NCBI GenBank assembly: GCA_021815405.1
Contig: JAKAGV010000002.1
Span: forward strand, 282,090-346,089
Length of the DNA: 64,000 nt
Reading direction: 5' to 3'
From: Bacteroidota bacterium
Lineage (GTDB): Bacteria > Bacteroidota > Ignavibacteria > Ignavibacteriales > Ignavibacteriaceae
The stretch's first letter is position 1. The number at the start of each line of letters is the position of its first letter. Below the pieces are notes generated by a model, which did no database searches, had not been told where the DNA came from, and was given only the letters and a program-made list of their open reading frames with translations. This document shows positions 45,085 through 55,347 of this stretch, piece after piece. Position numbers and translations under genes: made by a program.

Positions 45085-47424
45085 CTATTTTCCCAAATAG
45101 GTCTTCAGGGGTGCATCCCTGCACTCGGCGAACTGTTTTACATAATCTTCCCATTGTTTACCGGTAGAAAAGTCTCCGCTTCGATTCCAGCAAGCTCCGA
45201 AATAATATGTGAATGGTTTGCTAACTTTTACTTTTGTAATTGCAAGCAAACTTCTAATGGCAGGCGCACCTTCTACAATCGGCTGAGGCACAACAGCATG
45301 AATTACCGAGTCAGGTAATTTCGGATTATCATTAGTAAATTCTTCAATGCTTCCTTTAGGAAGTAAAATAGCAACGCCAATTCTGCCTTTTGGTTTGTCT
45401 TCGGGTTGCCAATAAGTCATCCAGCCTTCTTTTTTATTTGTGCCGATATCTTCATGACCATTAGGTCCGCATGAGCGTTCAGCAAGTCCAACTCCAATTG
45501 TCATCGGAGCTTTTTCGTTACTTGAAAAAGTATTTTCACATTTGCTCATCCAAGATCCTGCATCTATGCTAATTATTCTTACTTCTGAAACAGTTCTGCC
45601 ATATCCGGCGTCCCAGGAATCATAAGTCAATTCAAACACTGATCGAATCGGACCGCTGGTAATAAGTTTCCATTTAGCGTAATTTTTAGAGACATAAAGT
45701 TTCTTGCCATCCCAAATGCCAAGTCCGCCATCTCCGCGGCTAGTACCGACTTTGTAATCATCCATTGCAGTACCGTTATCATTGTGGTAATCACCAGTTT
45801 TATACAATTTATTTACTATTAGATGACGGTTACTTTTTATCCAAACATCTATGCCGCTGCTAGTTAAAGCTTCCGAGCCTGCAGTCATTAGTTTTGGTCC
45901 ATACATTCTGAACGCAATGCGGTCACTCTCCCAAGCAAAGTCATCATACCTTTCCGGAACGTAACGCGCAAACGTTTTTATAATTGGTTGAGGTATGGCA
46001 GCCAGTCTTGCTGCATCAATTACATAAAAGTTCCTTGTATCATTCGGGGCAATATCAACCTGGAAAAGAAATTTATTTGGCTGCTCACCAATTTCAGAAG
46101 CATAAGTTTGCGAATCTAAGATATGTGATGATACTCCATCCATAACTGCAAAATTTCCTGATTCCGGATTTAGACGAAGTTGTTTAGCTATTTTCGATAA
46201 ATTTAATTCGACAGTTTCACAACTACGATAAAAGTTTGCCGGATTTGAAACTTTAACTTTTATTACTTTGGCGACATTCAAAATTGACATCCGGTATACT
46301 TCACTGCCTGCAAGTAAGAAAGCACCGGTGCCATAAATTTCAGTAGAATTAGGATCAAACTTTTGCGGATCGCCGCCAATGGGCTGAATATGAGTCAACC
46401 TACCATTTGAATCAACACAATTGACAAGAGCTTCCCATGCTTTAAGAACAGCAGGTTCAAATTGTTTTTTGTTTAGAAGTCCTTGATTGACGCCCCACGC
46501 TAATGCGTAAGTTATAAAACCGGAGCCGCTCGTTTCTTTTTCAGGATAATCCTTTGGATCAAGCAGGCTTGAATGCCATAAACTATCAGGCTGCTGCAGA
46601 GTTAAAATTTTTTCAGCCATTTCTTTAAATAACTCTTCGAATTTCGGTTTAGCAGGAAAATTATTCGGCATGTATTGAAGCATTCTTACGAGACCTGCCA
46701 TAACCCAGCCATTTCCACGGCTCCAAAAAATTTTCTTTCCGTTAGGTTCATGCTTATCAAAATACCTGCTATCTCGATAATACAAGTGTTCCTTCTTATC
46801 GAATAGATAATCAGTTGTCTGCCACCAATTCTTAACCGCAAAATCAAGGTAGGCTTTATTTCCAGTTGCAGCATAAAGACGAACCCAAGCCGGTGGAGCC
46901 ATAAATAAAGCATCACACCAAGACCAAACATCAAGTTTTTCATTCCGGGGTTGACTGAAGTCTAAACTTATTTTAGATGGATTTGACATAATCTCATTAA
47001 ATCTTTGCCGCATTGAATCTATCATTTCGTTTTCGCGGTAACAAAGATAAAGTTCAGCATAAGTCTGACCAACACACTGGTCATCAGCCATATATATGCG
47101 GCTTCCGAGCTGCCAGTTATTTTTCTCACCCATAGTTTTCATCGCTTCAAGATATTTTGAGTTACTTGAAATACCTGCAAGTGCCATCATACCGGCATCG
47201 TAAGCACCTTGTGTCCAATCGGTAAGAGAATGCTTACTCGGATTAGCCATCTGCCAATCTGCAACGCGTTCCATTTCGCTAAGAATTTTCTTTGGATTTA
47301 AATTATGAAAAAGATTTTTCGGAGTTGATTTTGCAAACACGCCTGACTCGAGAGTTAAAAGTGAAGCAAGGGTCATTATAAATATTTTGCAAGTTTGGAA
47401 AGAGTATTTGTAATTTTTCTTCAT
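45085..47424 (-). CDS. GH105 unsaturated glucuronyl hydrolase fused to DUF4861
   Basis: A 779-residue secreted enzyme. After a signal peptide (about 1-31) the first 370 residues are a GH88/105 alpha/alpha barrel, with SWCDALFMAPPAWVRLYAATG, WSRGNGWVMAGLVRML and SGSGFITYALAWGVNQG; the family removes unsaturated uronic acids left by pectin lyases. The remaining 390 residues (IKVKVSNPANFYRSCETVELNLS, then RYDDFAWESDRIAFRMYGP) match DUF4861. ATG 47424 is preferred to 47442 because it fits the signal peptide. The fusion suggests action on pectin-type oligosaccharides. Confidence 0.85.
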   Translation of the reverse strand: MKKNYKYSFQTCKIFIMTLASLLTLESGVFAKSTPKNLFHNLNPKKILSEMERVADWQMANPSKHSLTDWTQGAYDAGMMALAGISSNSKYLEAMKTMGEKNNWQLGSRIYMADDQCVGQTYAELYLCYRENEMIDSMRQRFNEIMSNPSKISLDFSQPRNEKLDVWSWCDALFMAPPAWVRLYAATGNKAYLDFAVKNWWQTTDYLFDKKEHLYYRDSRYFDKHEPNGKKIFWSRGNGWVMAGLVRMLQYMPNNFPAKPKFEELFKEMAEKILTLQQPDSLWHSSLLDPKDYPEKETSGSGFITYALAWGVNQGLLNKKQFEPAVLKAWEALVNCVDSNGRLTHIQPIGGDPQKFDPNSTEIYGTGAFLLAGSEVYRMSILNVAKVIKVKVSNPANFYRSCETVELNLSKIAKQLRLNPESGNFAVMDGVSSHILDSQTYASEIGEQPNKFLFQVDIAPNDTRNFYVIDAARLAAIPQPIIKTFARYVPERYDDFAWESDRIAFRMYGPKLMTAGSEALTSSGIDVWIKSNRHLIVNKLYKTGDYHNDNGTAMDDYKVGTSRGDGGLGIWDGKKLYVSKNYAKWKLITSGPIRSVFELTYDSWDAGYGRTVSEVRIISIDAGSWMSKCENTFSSNEKAPMTIGVGLAERSCGPNGHEDIGTNKKEGWMTYWQPEDKPKGRIGVAILLPKGSIEEFTNDNPKLPDSVIHAVVPQPIVEGAPAIRSLLAITKVKVSKPFTYYFGACWNRSGDFSTGKQWEDYVKQFAECRDAPLKTYLGK

Positions 47425-47520
47425 GATGGTACCTAGCCTCATAATTTAATTGATGCCGCAAATTTACTATTATTGTATATATTTTTTTAATTCTTTAATA
47501 AAACATGATAACTTTAGAAT

Positions 47521-50500
47521 ATGACTACATTAGAATTTCACGTTAAGAAAAGCTCCAGAAAAAAATATCAACTGGACGAAAACCTCTTTTCTGTTTCAGG
47601 AGATCTTGTAGTTATTAATTTTCGTTTAGCAAGAATCCTCGCTGATAAAATCAACCAGCTTCGCAGAGCTGAAGGCAAATTAGATCAGCAAACATCCGCT
47701 GGGCAATTAAATGCACTCGGATTAATGCATGAAATTTTTCACTTCTTAATCAGATACTATGAGGAGAAAGTAAATCCAGGTGTTTTTTCAAGAGGAGTTG
47801 ATTTTTTAAAAAGTTCAATAGGGTCAGAAAATTTAAATAATATCTGTATAAAATTTCTTAATGAATTTCCGCCGCTGGATATTTTTAATGGGAAAATTTC
47901 CGCACAGGAATATCTAAAATCATTTACCGACAACAAGCCTAATATAGAGATTATAGTTGAAGAATTAATTTTACTTCATCTTGAAAACATAAATCCTGCA
48001 GTAGCTCATCTTGAAGAACTTTATTCGGATAGAGACCTGTCTTTATTAACATCTTATCAAAATATGCTTAACGGAATAAACGATTTTTTTCGGAACGAGA
48101 AAACATTAGGAGAAGAAAATCTTTCACTGTTATCTTTCCTAAAGAATCCTATTCTAAACAGCCCTCACAGCATTGAAGGACAGCTTGAGTACATCCGTAC
48201 CATCTGGGGAATTTATATTCCTAAAGAACTTCTTGAGAAACTTTTAAGAAGTAAAGATTTAATTCTTGAAGAGCTGAAACTTTTTCTGCAATTTGGCGGC
48301 GGCAAACCTACTCCGCCTGTTCCAGTTTATGAAGTTGATGAAGAATATTTGAGAAGGCTTAGAGAAAAGCTTGCCCGTGGAGAAATGCTGTCAGAGGACG
48401 AAAGCAGATTTTATTATTCGGAGATTGAAAAGTTTACTGAAGACATCGACTGGATGCCAAAGGTTGTAATGATTGCTAAAAATATTTTCGTCTGGCTTGA
48501 TCAGCTTTCGAAAAAATACAATAGACCAATAACAAGATTAGACCAGATACCAGATGAAGAACTTGATATGCTTGCGCGATGGAACTTTACTGCTTTATGG
48601 CTGATCGGTATTTGGGAAAGAAGCAGTGCCTCAAGAAAGATTAAGCAGCTTACCGGCAATCCCGAAGCTGCGCCATCTGCTTATTCTCTTTATGATTATG
48701 TTATTGCTAGTGAGCTCGGAGGTGAAGATGCTTTTCAAAATCTTAAAGCTCGTGCTTGGCAAAGAGGGATAAGACTTGCAAGCGACATGGTTCCAAACCA
48801 TACCGGAATATATTCAAAATGGATTGTTGAGAAGCCGGATTATTTCTTGCAATCAGATTATCCTCCATACCCAGGATACTCATTTAACGGACCGAACCTT
48901 TCTGACGATCCGCGTGTTGAAGTCAGAATTGAAGATAAATATTACAGCCGAGAAGATGCTGCAGTTGTTTTTCAAAGAAAAGACGCATACACCGGCAGTG
49001 TAAAATATATTTATCACGGCAACGATGGCACCCATATGCCATGGAATGACACAGCACAGCTGAATCTTTTAAATCCGGAAATCCGTGAAGCATTAATTCA
49101 GACTATTATGCATGTTGCTAAAAAATTTCCGATAATTCGTTTTGATGCCGCAATGACGCTTGCAAAAAAACATTATCAGCGTTTATGGTTCCCTCAGCCT
49201 GGCTCAGGCGGTGCAATACCATCGCGATCAGATTATTCTATGACCCGCCAGGAGTTTGATGAAGCAATGCCTAAAGAATTCTGGCGCGAAGTTGTCGATA
49301 GAATAAATTCGGAAATGCCGGATACTCTCCTTTTAGCAGAAGCTTTCTGGCTTATGGAAGGATATTTTGTAAGAACACTCGGAATGCACCGCGTATACAA
49401 CAGCGCATTCATGCACATGCTGATGAAGGAAGAAAACAGCAAGTACCATGAATTAATTAGAAATACTCTCGAATTTAATCCGGAAATTTTAAAGAGATAT
49501 GTTAACTTCATGAGCAATCCCGATGAAGAAACTGCAGTTAATCAGTTTGGAAAAGGCGATAAATATTTCGGCGTTGCTGTTATGATGGTTACACTGCCGG
49601 GCTTGCCAATGTTTGCACATGGACAAATTGAGGGATATTCAGAAAAATATGGCATGGAATATAAGCGCGCTTATTATAATGAATTCCCGGATGATTACCT
49701 TATTCGCCGGCACGAAGCCGAAATCTTTCCGCTTATAAGAAAGAGATATTTATTTAGTCAAGTCCGGAATTTCGAGTTCTTTGAATTTACAGATGATTAT
49801 GGGAATCGTAATGAAAATGTTTTTGCTTACTCGAATAAAGCCGGGAATGAATCTTCTCTGTTAATTTTTAATAATTGTTATACCCGCATCAGCGGCTCAA
49901 TCAACTATTCCATGGGCAAAGTTGAAAAAGAAAGCAATAAAAATATAAAGGTTCATAAAATTGCGGAGGCACTCGGATTCAGATATCATTTCCAAAACTA
50001 TTATACGTATACAAACCATCGGACAAAGCTTGAGCACATAGTTTCCGGAAATGAAATTTTTGAAAATGGAATGCATTTTTCACTCGAAGGATATGAGTAT
50101 AATGTATTCCTTAATTTCAGAGAAGTATACGATGAGACAGGTGCGTATGCAGAACTTAGCCGAAACTTAAATGGAAACGGAGTTCCCTCAATTCATTCAG
50201 CGCTTATTGAGATGAAACTTTATCCTCTACATGAAAGTTTATATGATTTCTTCAACTATGCCTTTTTTAATGCTGCCAAAAATTACTGCTCCACTGAGAC
50301 GAAAGTTGATAACATTTCTTTTGTCAATTCAGATTTAGAAAAGAAAATTTCAAGGTTTTATATAGAAGGTGAACGAGTAGCATCCATCCATTTTGATGAG
50401 CAGAGAATATCAAATCAAATAAATGACGAGTTTTTGGCAATTAGAAATTTCTCAATCAAGGAAGAAGAGTTAAGGTCAAAAAGTTTAAAAAACAAAAATT

Positions 50501-51186
50501 ATGAAGATATAATTCATTCCTTAAAATTTTCTACTTCAATTGATAATGATGGATCAAAAATTTTATTTCTTTATTCAGTAATAAAAGCTCTTCTAAATCA
50601 AGATGGAACGGAAGCTTTAAATTTGTTTGATAGTTTATATTTAGAAAAGGCTCTCTACGTTATTTTAAAATCTTCCGGTCATAATGTTGAAACTATCTAT
50701 CAGGATATTCTACTTATAAAGATATTTATTATAAAAGAACAACTTTTAATTGATGAATTATTTTCGGATAAATATCCTCCACATGAATTTATTGCTGAGC
50801 TAATAAGTGGGAAAGAGACGTGTGAATATGTCCAATTAAATGAGTTTGGCGGTAACATTTATTTCAATAAGGAGCGGATGGAAAATATTTGCGATTGGCT
50901 ATTTACAATCTCAATTATTTTAATAATTAGGATGGATAGAACTTTCGGAAAAGTTAAAGCCAATAAAATTTCAAGGGATAAAATCTCTTTGCAGAAAAAA
51001 CTTGAAAAGCTTTTTCAATTTTTCCAAAATATTAAGAATGCTGCTTCTGAAGCTGGTTTTAAGCTTAAAGAAATGGAATATATTTTGGAAGGAATAACCG
51101 GTAACGAGAAAACTAAAAAGAAAACCAACAATAAAAAGAAGACTTCTACTAGAAAGCCTTCAACCCGTGTAAAAAAGAAAAATTAA
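47521..51186 (+). CDS. Giant cytoplasmic alpha-amylase family (GH13) protein
   Basis: A 1221-residue protein without a signal peptide. The central GH13 barrel spans roughly residues 335-760: region I DMVPNH (Asp422-His427), nucleophile Asp542 in IIRFDAAM, acid/base Glu607 in LLAEAFW, and region IV with Asn666-Pro-Asp668 in place of the usual Asn-His-Asp. About 330 residues before and 450 after it are not recognised, and the C-terminus is a Lys-rich tail (TRKPSTRVKKKN). It may act on glycogen or maltodextrin; the activity is not assigned. Confidence 0.85.
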   Translation: MTTLEFHVKKSSRKKYQLDENLFSVSGDLVVINFRLARILADKINQLRRAEGKLDQQTSAGQLNALGLMHEIFHFLIRYYEEKVNPGVFSRGVDFLKSSIGSENLNNICIKFLNEFPPLDIFNGKISAQEYLKSFTDNKPNIEIIVEELILLHLENINPAVAHLEELYSDRDLSLLTSYQNMLNGINDFFRNEKTLGEENLSLLSFLKNPILNSPHSIEGQLEYIRTIWGIYIPKELLEKLLRSKDLILEELKLFLQFGGGKPTPPVPVYEVDEEYLRRLREKLARGEMLSEDESRFYYSEIEKFTEDIDWMPKVVMIAKNIFVWLDQLSKKYNRPITRLDQIPDEELDMLARWNFTALWLIGIWERSSASRKIKQLTGNPEAAPSAYSLYDYVIASELGGEDAFQNLKARAWQRGIRLASDMVPNHTGIYSKWIVEKPDYFLQSDYPPYPGYSFNGPNLSDDPRVEVRIEDKYYSREDAAVVFQRKDAYTGSVKYIYHGNDGTHMPWNDTAQLNLLNPEIREALIQTIMHVAKKFPIIRFDAAMTLAKKHYQRLWFPQPGSGGAIPSRSDYSMTRQEFDEAMPKEFWREVVDRINSEMPDTLLLAEAFWLMEGYFVRTLGMHRVYNSAFMHMLMKEENSKYHELIRNTLEFNPEILKRYVNFMSNPDEETAVNQFGKGDKYFGVAVMMVTLPGLPMFAHGQIEGYSEKYGMEYKRAYYNEFPDDYLIRRHEAEIFPLIRKRYLFSQVRNFEFFEFTDDYGNRNENVFAYSNKAGNESSLLIFNNCYTRISGSINYSMGKVEKESNKNIKVHKIAEALGFRYHFQNYYTYTNHRTKLEHIVSGNEIFENGMHFSLEGYEYNVFLNFREVYDETGAYAELSRNLNGNGVPSIHSALIEMKLYPLHESLYDFFNYAFFNAAKNYCSTETKVDNISFVNSDLEKKISRFYIEGERVASIHFDEQRISNQINDEFLAIRNFSIKEEELRSKSLKNKNYEDIIHSLKFSTSIDNDGSKILFLYSVIKALLNQDGTEALNLFDSLYLEKALYVILKSSGHNVETIYQDILLIKIFIIKEQLLIDELFSDKYPPHEFIAELISGKETCEYVQLNEFGGNIYFNKERMENICDWLFTISIILIIRMDRTFGKVKANKISRDKISLQKKLEKLFQFFQNIKNAASEAGFKLKEMEYILEGITGNEKTKKKTNNKKKTSTRKPSTRVKKKN

Positions 51187-51231
51187 GTTTGTCTATAAAT
51201 TTCCGTTCATTAAATGTGAACAGAAAGTAAA

Positions 51232-51387
51232 TTAATTTTGTGCTTCGTAAAGGTAATATTGATTCTGCTGCGTGTATGGTTTTGTTGGTCCTAACATTAC
51301 AAAAATTGCAACCAGAGAAACAACAATTGCTCCTACTACTATAAACCATATAGGCGGATTATTTTTTTCTTCTTCGAGATTCGACAA
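51232..51387 (-). CDS. 51-residue single-pass membrane protein
   Basis: A small gene hidden by overlapping frames. On the minus strand a strong AGGAG lies six bases before a TTG start at 51387, and the product begins MSNLEEEKNNPP. One hydrophobic helix (about residues 13-32) follows, then a polar tail GPTKPYTQQNQYYLYEAQ. Negative residues before the helix suggest the N-terminus faces out or is a short soluble handle. No family is recognised. It lies between the convergent GH13 and FAD oxidoreductase genes, upstream of the latter on the same strand. Confidence 0.75.
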   Translation of the reverse strand: MSNLEEEKNNPPIWFIVVGAIVVSLVAIFVMLGPTKPYTQQNQYYLYEAQN

Positions 51388-51511
51388 TTTTTACTCCTAA
51401 TGTTTTTCAGCTTTAATTTTGAATAGCTTATTTTAATATTTTCTTCTGGTAAAATTAGGGCGAAATTATTTTTTCTTAATGATATCTCTCACAAAATTAA
51501 TTAATTTTATT

Positions 51512-53068
51512 TTAATTTACTGATACATACTTTGCCGCAGCATTAGCGCAATTCTCTCCATCCATTGCTGCCGACATTATTCCACCGGCATATCCAGCTC
51601 CTTCACCGCAGGGAAACAAACCTTCTGCATCAGGGCTCATAAACGATTCTTTGATTCTTGTTACTCTAACCGGCGAGCTAGTCCTTGTTTCAACTCCGAC
51701 TAACAATGCCTCATCTGAACAATAGCCTTTCATCTTTTTATCAAAGTATCTTAGAGCATTCGATAATCCCTTAACCATAAACTCAGGTAAAAGTTCATGA
51801 AGCGGAGATGAAGTAAGCCCCGGTATGTATGAAGATTTTGGAAGCGAAGAAGAAACTTTTTTATTAACAAAATCACTAGCCCGTTGTGCAGGTGCTTTCT
51901 GAGTATTATTAGCAAATTCGAATGCTCTTTTTTCTAATTCCTGCTGGAACCTTAATGCGCTGAACGGATAATCGGATTCATACTTAGCCCAATCATTTTC
52001 ATTTACACTTACAACCAAACCGGAATTAGCATATTGAGAATCTCTCTTTGCCATCGACATACCATTCACAACAATTTCACCAGGTGATGAAGCGGCAGGA
52101 ATAATTATTCCACCCGGACACATACAAAATGAATAAACTGCTTTTTCATCTGAATTGAACGAAACACTATAGCTAGCTGCCGGAAGCTTTTCACTTTTAT
52201 TTTTAGTATGATATTGAATTTCGTTAATCAACTGCTGCGGGTGTTCAATTCTTACTCCCATGGCAAAAGCTTTTTGTTCAAGACGAATACCATTCTTATG
52301 AAGAATGAAAAACATGTCGCGAGCGGAATGACCGGCAGCTAAGATAACAGCATCACCTATGAATTCATCTCTGTCATTTGTAATTACGCCGAGTATCTTC
52401 CCATCTTTAATTAGTAAATCAGTTACCCTTGAATTAAAATATATCTCACCGCCGCAATTTAATATAGTATTCCGCATTGATTTAATAACCTCAGGAAGCC
52501 TATTTGAGCCTATATGAGGATGAGTCTCAATTTGGATTGCCGGATCGGCTCCGTGGTCAGCAAATATTTTTAATATTTTCGGAATGTCTCCCCGTTTTAC
52601 AGAACGTGAATAAAGTTTTCCGTCGCTGTAAGTGCCGGCTCCGCCTTCTCCGAAACAATAATTTGAATCAGGATTAACCTGATCAAACTTCTGAATTAAT
52701 TTCAAGTCTTTCCTTCGAGTTTGGACATCTTTTCCTCTCTCAAGGATTATTGGCTTTATGCCTAACTCGATCAAACGGAGAGCGGCAAACAAACCTCCAG
52801 GACCAGAACCGACAATTATTATTTTCTTTTCATTCTTTACAGGATTATATATTATCTGCCGTTCTTCTCCCCGTGGATAATCATTAACATAAACATCGCA
52901 GAGAAGATGAAACACAGGTTCTCCTCTGGCATCTACGGATTTCTTTTTTACTATAACGGCATTTACTTCATCAAGCTGACGTTTTAAAATTCTTGCAGCC
53001 AATAGTTGAAGTTCTTCGGGATCATCAACTTTATCGGGTGAAACTAAGATTCTAATTTGTTTTATCAT
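51512..53068 (-). CDS. FAD-dependent oxidoreductase (COG2509-type)
   Basis: A 518-residue flavoprotein. The dinucleotide motif is IIVGSGPGGLFAALRLIELG (about residue 85-104), after an N-terminal domain of about 80 residues (LLAARILKRQLDEVNAVIVKKKS). Further features are CFGEGGAGTYSDGKLYSR and the C-terminal GLFPCGEGAGYAGGIMSAAMDG. These match the uncharacterised FAD-dependent dehydrogenases of COG2509. The SDR gene is 32 bases upstream, so both are likely in one transcript. Confidence 0.88.
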   Translation of the reverse strand: MIKQIRILVSPDKVDDPEELQLLAARILKRQLDEVNAVIVKKKSVDARGEPVFHLLCDVYVNDYPRGEERQIIYNPVKNEKKIIIVGSGPGGLFAALRLIELGIKPIILERGKDVQTRRKDLKLIQKFDQVNPDSNYCFGEGGAGTYSDGKLYSRSVKRGDIPKILKIFADHGADPAIQIETHPHIGSNRLPEVIKSMRNTILNCGGEIYFNSRVTDLLIKDGKILGVITNDRDEFIGDAVILAAGHSARDMFFILHKNGIRLEQKAFAMGVRIEHPQQLINEIQYHTKNKSEKLPAASYSVSFNSDEKAVYSFCMCPGGIIIPAASSPGEIVVNGMSMAKRDSQYANSGLVVSVNENDWAKYESDYPFSALRFQQELEKRAFEFANNTQKAPAQRASDFVNKKVSSSLPKSSYIPGLTSSPLHELLPEFMVKGLSNALRYFDKKMKGYCSDEALLVGVETRTSSPVRVTRIKESFMSPDAEGLFPCGEGAGYAGGIMSAAMDGENCANAAAKYVSVN

Positions 53069-53100
53069 TCTTCGGTCCTCTATTGTGAGGAAATAATTTG

Positions 53101-53892
53101 TTAATAAATTCCTTTTACTAAACCACCATCTACCTGTATTGTGTTTCCAGTAATATAACTGGCTTGCTTAGAAGCAAGGAAAACAACAACTGAAGCAATC
53201 TCTTCTGGACTTGCAAGGCGGTTCATCGGAATTTCCTTTGCCATTTCAATTAAAATATCTTCATGTGATTTTTCCGCTTGCTTTGACCTGCTTACAGCAA
53301 GGTCATAAATCCTATTTGTTAGAGTATAACCGGGCGCAACATTATTTACGGTAACGTTAAATTTTGCAACTTCGTTACTCAAAGACTTTGCAAAGCCAAT
53401 TAATCCGTTCCGTAAAGAATTAGAAAGCATTAAGTTATCTATAGGCTGCTTTACAGCAACAGAAGTTATATTAATTATTCTTCCCCACTCTCTTAATATC
53501 ATATCTGGTACAATCAGATTACAAAATCTAACCGCGCTTAAAAGAACTTGTTCAAAAGCCGATTGCCAATTCTTATCGCTAAGATTCTGAAAATTTCCCT
53601 CTTTCGGACCGCCGCAATTGTTAACTAAAATATCAATCCTACCGAATTGCTTTTTTACCGATTCAACTGTTGTTTCAATATCCTTAAGTTCGTTCAAATC
53701 GCATACGCACCAAACCGGATCTATAGAAAATTTTTTTTTGATATCTCCCGCAGCAGCAATAAGTTCTTCTTTATTCCTTGAACAGATGGCAATACTGCAT
53801 CCTTCTTCTGCAAGCATTTCAGCTACCGCTTTACCGATGCCTTTGCTCGAAGCGGTTACCAAAGCCACCTTGCCTTTTATTCCTAACTCCAT
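53101..53892 (-). CDS. Short-chain dehydrogenase/reductase, atypical active site
   Basis: A 263-residue SDR-fold protein. The cofactor motif is TASSKGIGKAVAEMLAEEG, and ILVNNCGGPKEG and VNNVAPGYTLT follow. The catalytic Ser is present (NITSVAVKQ), but where the Tyr-x3-Lys should be the sequence is MLSNSLRNG, so both Tyr and Lys are absent. This is a feature of a distinct SDR subgroup, for which I do not know the reaction. It is followed on the same strand by the FAD oxidoreductase. Confidence 0.85.
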   Translation of the reverse strand: MELGIKGKVALVTASSKGIGKAVAEMLAEEGCSIAICSRNKEELIAAAGDIKKKFSIDPVWCVCDLNELKDIETTVESVKKQFGRIDILVNNCGGPKEGNFQNLSDKNWQSAFEQVLLSAVRFCNLIVPDMILREWGRIINITSVAVKQPIDNLMLSNSLRNGLIGFAKSLSNEVAKFNVTVNNVAPGYTLTNRIYDLAVSRSKQAEKSHEDILIEMAKEIPMNRLASPEEIASVVVFLASKQASYITGNTIQVDGGLVKGIY

Positions 53893-54131
53893 ATCACCTC
53901 AACAAAAAATAAGAATAAGCGCGCTAAGAGTAAGAAAAATAGAAAGAAATGTCAATCGTTTTTATAAGAAGAAAGGTATGAGGTGAGAAATTCACACATG
54001 CCCCATTTATACATCTTAACCGGATTTAAAACCCGATTAGGAGAAAGACTTCGATTAAGAAGGATGAATAATATGATTGGAATAATGGAGTATATTTTAT
54101 TTCTCTATTACTCCAATATTCCAAAAATTTT

Positions 54132-55340
54132 TTATTCAGATTTTACATTTATTTCTTCAACAATCCTGTTTGTATCCATGGCAATTACTAATTCTTCATT
54201 GGTTGGGATGCGTAGAACAGGCACTCTTGAATTTTCCTCAGAAATGATTTCTTCCTTATTTTTATTTTTCACTTCATCTAATTCAATTCCTAAGAATTCA
54301 AGGTTATTACAAACTTCTTCTCTTACTTCGGCAGAATTTTCACCGATTCCGCCCGTGAATACAAGTGCATCGAGTCCGCCCATGGCTGCCGCGTAAGATC
54401 CGATGTATTTTTTAATTCTGTAACAGAAAATATCGAATGCATACTTTGCCCGCTTATTCCCTTCTTTAACAGCATTCTGAATCTCGCGCATATCGCTGCT
54501 TTCTCCGCTGATTCCAATTAGTCCGCTATGTTTATTTAATAGCGTTCCTGCTTCATTAAGAGAAAGACCTTCTTTGCCCATAATATAAAGTATAAGCGAA
54601 GGATCAAGATCTCCGCTCCTGGTGCCCATAAGAAGTCCTTCAAGCGGAGTAAATCCCATTGTTGTATCTATCGATATTCCATTTTTAATCGCCGACATGC
54701 TGCATCCGTTTCCCAAATGAGCAGTAACCATCTTTAAATCTTCCAGTTTCTTACCGAGCTTTTCTGCCGCTTTATGAGCAACATAAGAATGCGAAGTTCC
54801 ATGGAAGCCGTATCTTCTGATCTTATATTTTTTATAAAGCTCATAAGGGATACCGTAAAGAAAAGCTTTTGTAGGCATCTTAGTATGAAAAGCCGTATCG
54901 AACACTGCAACCTGTGGTGTGTTAGGAAGTATTCTTTTAACGGCTTGTATACCTTTTATATTCGGAGGATTATGCAGCGGTGCAAGTTCAATATTATCCT
55001 GCAGCACTTGAATTACTTCATCAGTAATCAAAACCGAGTCAGTGAAAGTTTCACCTCCATGAACAACGCGATGCCCGACAGCTTCTATATCGCTCTTATC
55101 GTCAATTACTCCATGGTTTTTGCTCAGCATTACGCCGAGAACATATTCTATTGCAATTTGATGATCTAATATTTCTCCCGCTATCTTTATTCCGTCACCG
55201 TCATAACGGTTATGGGATAATACAGCACTGCTCATCCCTATTCGTTCAACAATTCCTTTTGCAAGTGCAGTACCAGAATCGGTATCGATGAATTGATATT
55301 TAATTGATGAGCTTCCGCAATTTAAAACTAAAATTTTCAT
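54132..55340 (-). CDS. ackA: Acetate kinase
   Basis: A 402-residue acetate kinase (acetyl phosphate plus ADP to acetate plus ATP). The N-terminal MKILVLNCGSSSIKYQF is diagnostic, followed by HRVVHGGE, FDTAFH and RYGFHGTSHSYV with the catalytic residues, and FTGGIGENSAEVRE at the C-terminus. It lies next to the 3-hydroxyacyl-CoA dehydrogenase, seven bases away on the same strand; pta is not adjacent. Confidence 0.97.
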   Translation of the reverse strand: MKILVLNCGSSSIKYQFIDTDSGTALAKGIVERIGMSSAVLSHNRYDGDGIKIAGEILDHQIAIEYVLGVMLSKNHGVIDDKSDIEAVGHRVVHGGETFTDSVLITDEVIQVLQDNIELAPLHNPPNIKGIQAVKRILPNTPQVAVFDTAFHTKMPTKAFLYGIPYELYKKYKIRRYGFHGTSHSYVAHKAAEKLGKKLEDLKMVTAHLGNGCSMSAIKNGISIDTTMGFTPLEGLLMGTRSGDLDPSLILYIMGKEGLSLNEAGTLLNKHSGLIGISGESSDMREIQNAVKEGNKRAKYAFDIFCYRIKKYIGSYAAAMGGLDALVFTGGIGENSAEVREEVCNNLEFLGIELDEVKNKNKEEIISEENSRVPVLRIPTNEELVIAMDTNRIVEEINVKSE

Positions 55341-55347
55341 TTCATTC

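Noticed and set aside
53983..54396. A 137-codon + strand frame
   Set aside because: Antisense to the acetate kinase 3' end, low-complexity Ser-rich product.
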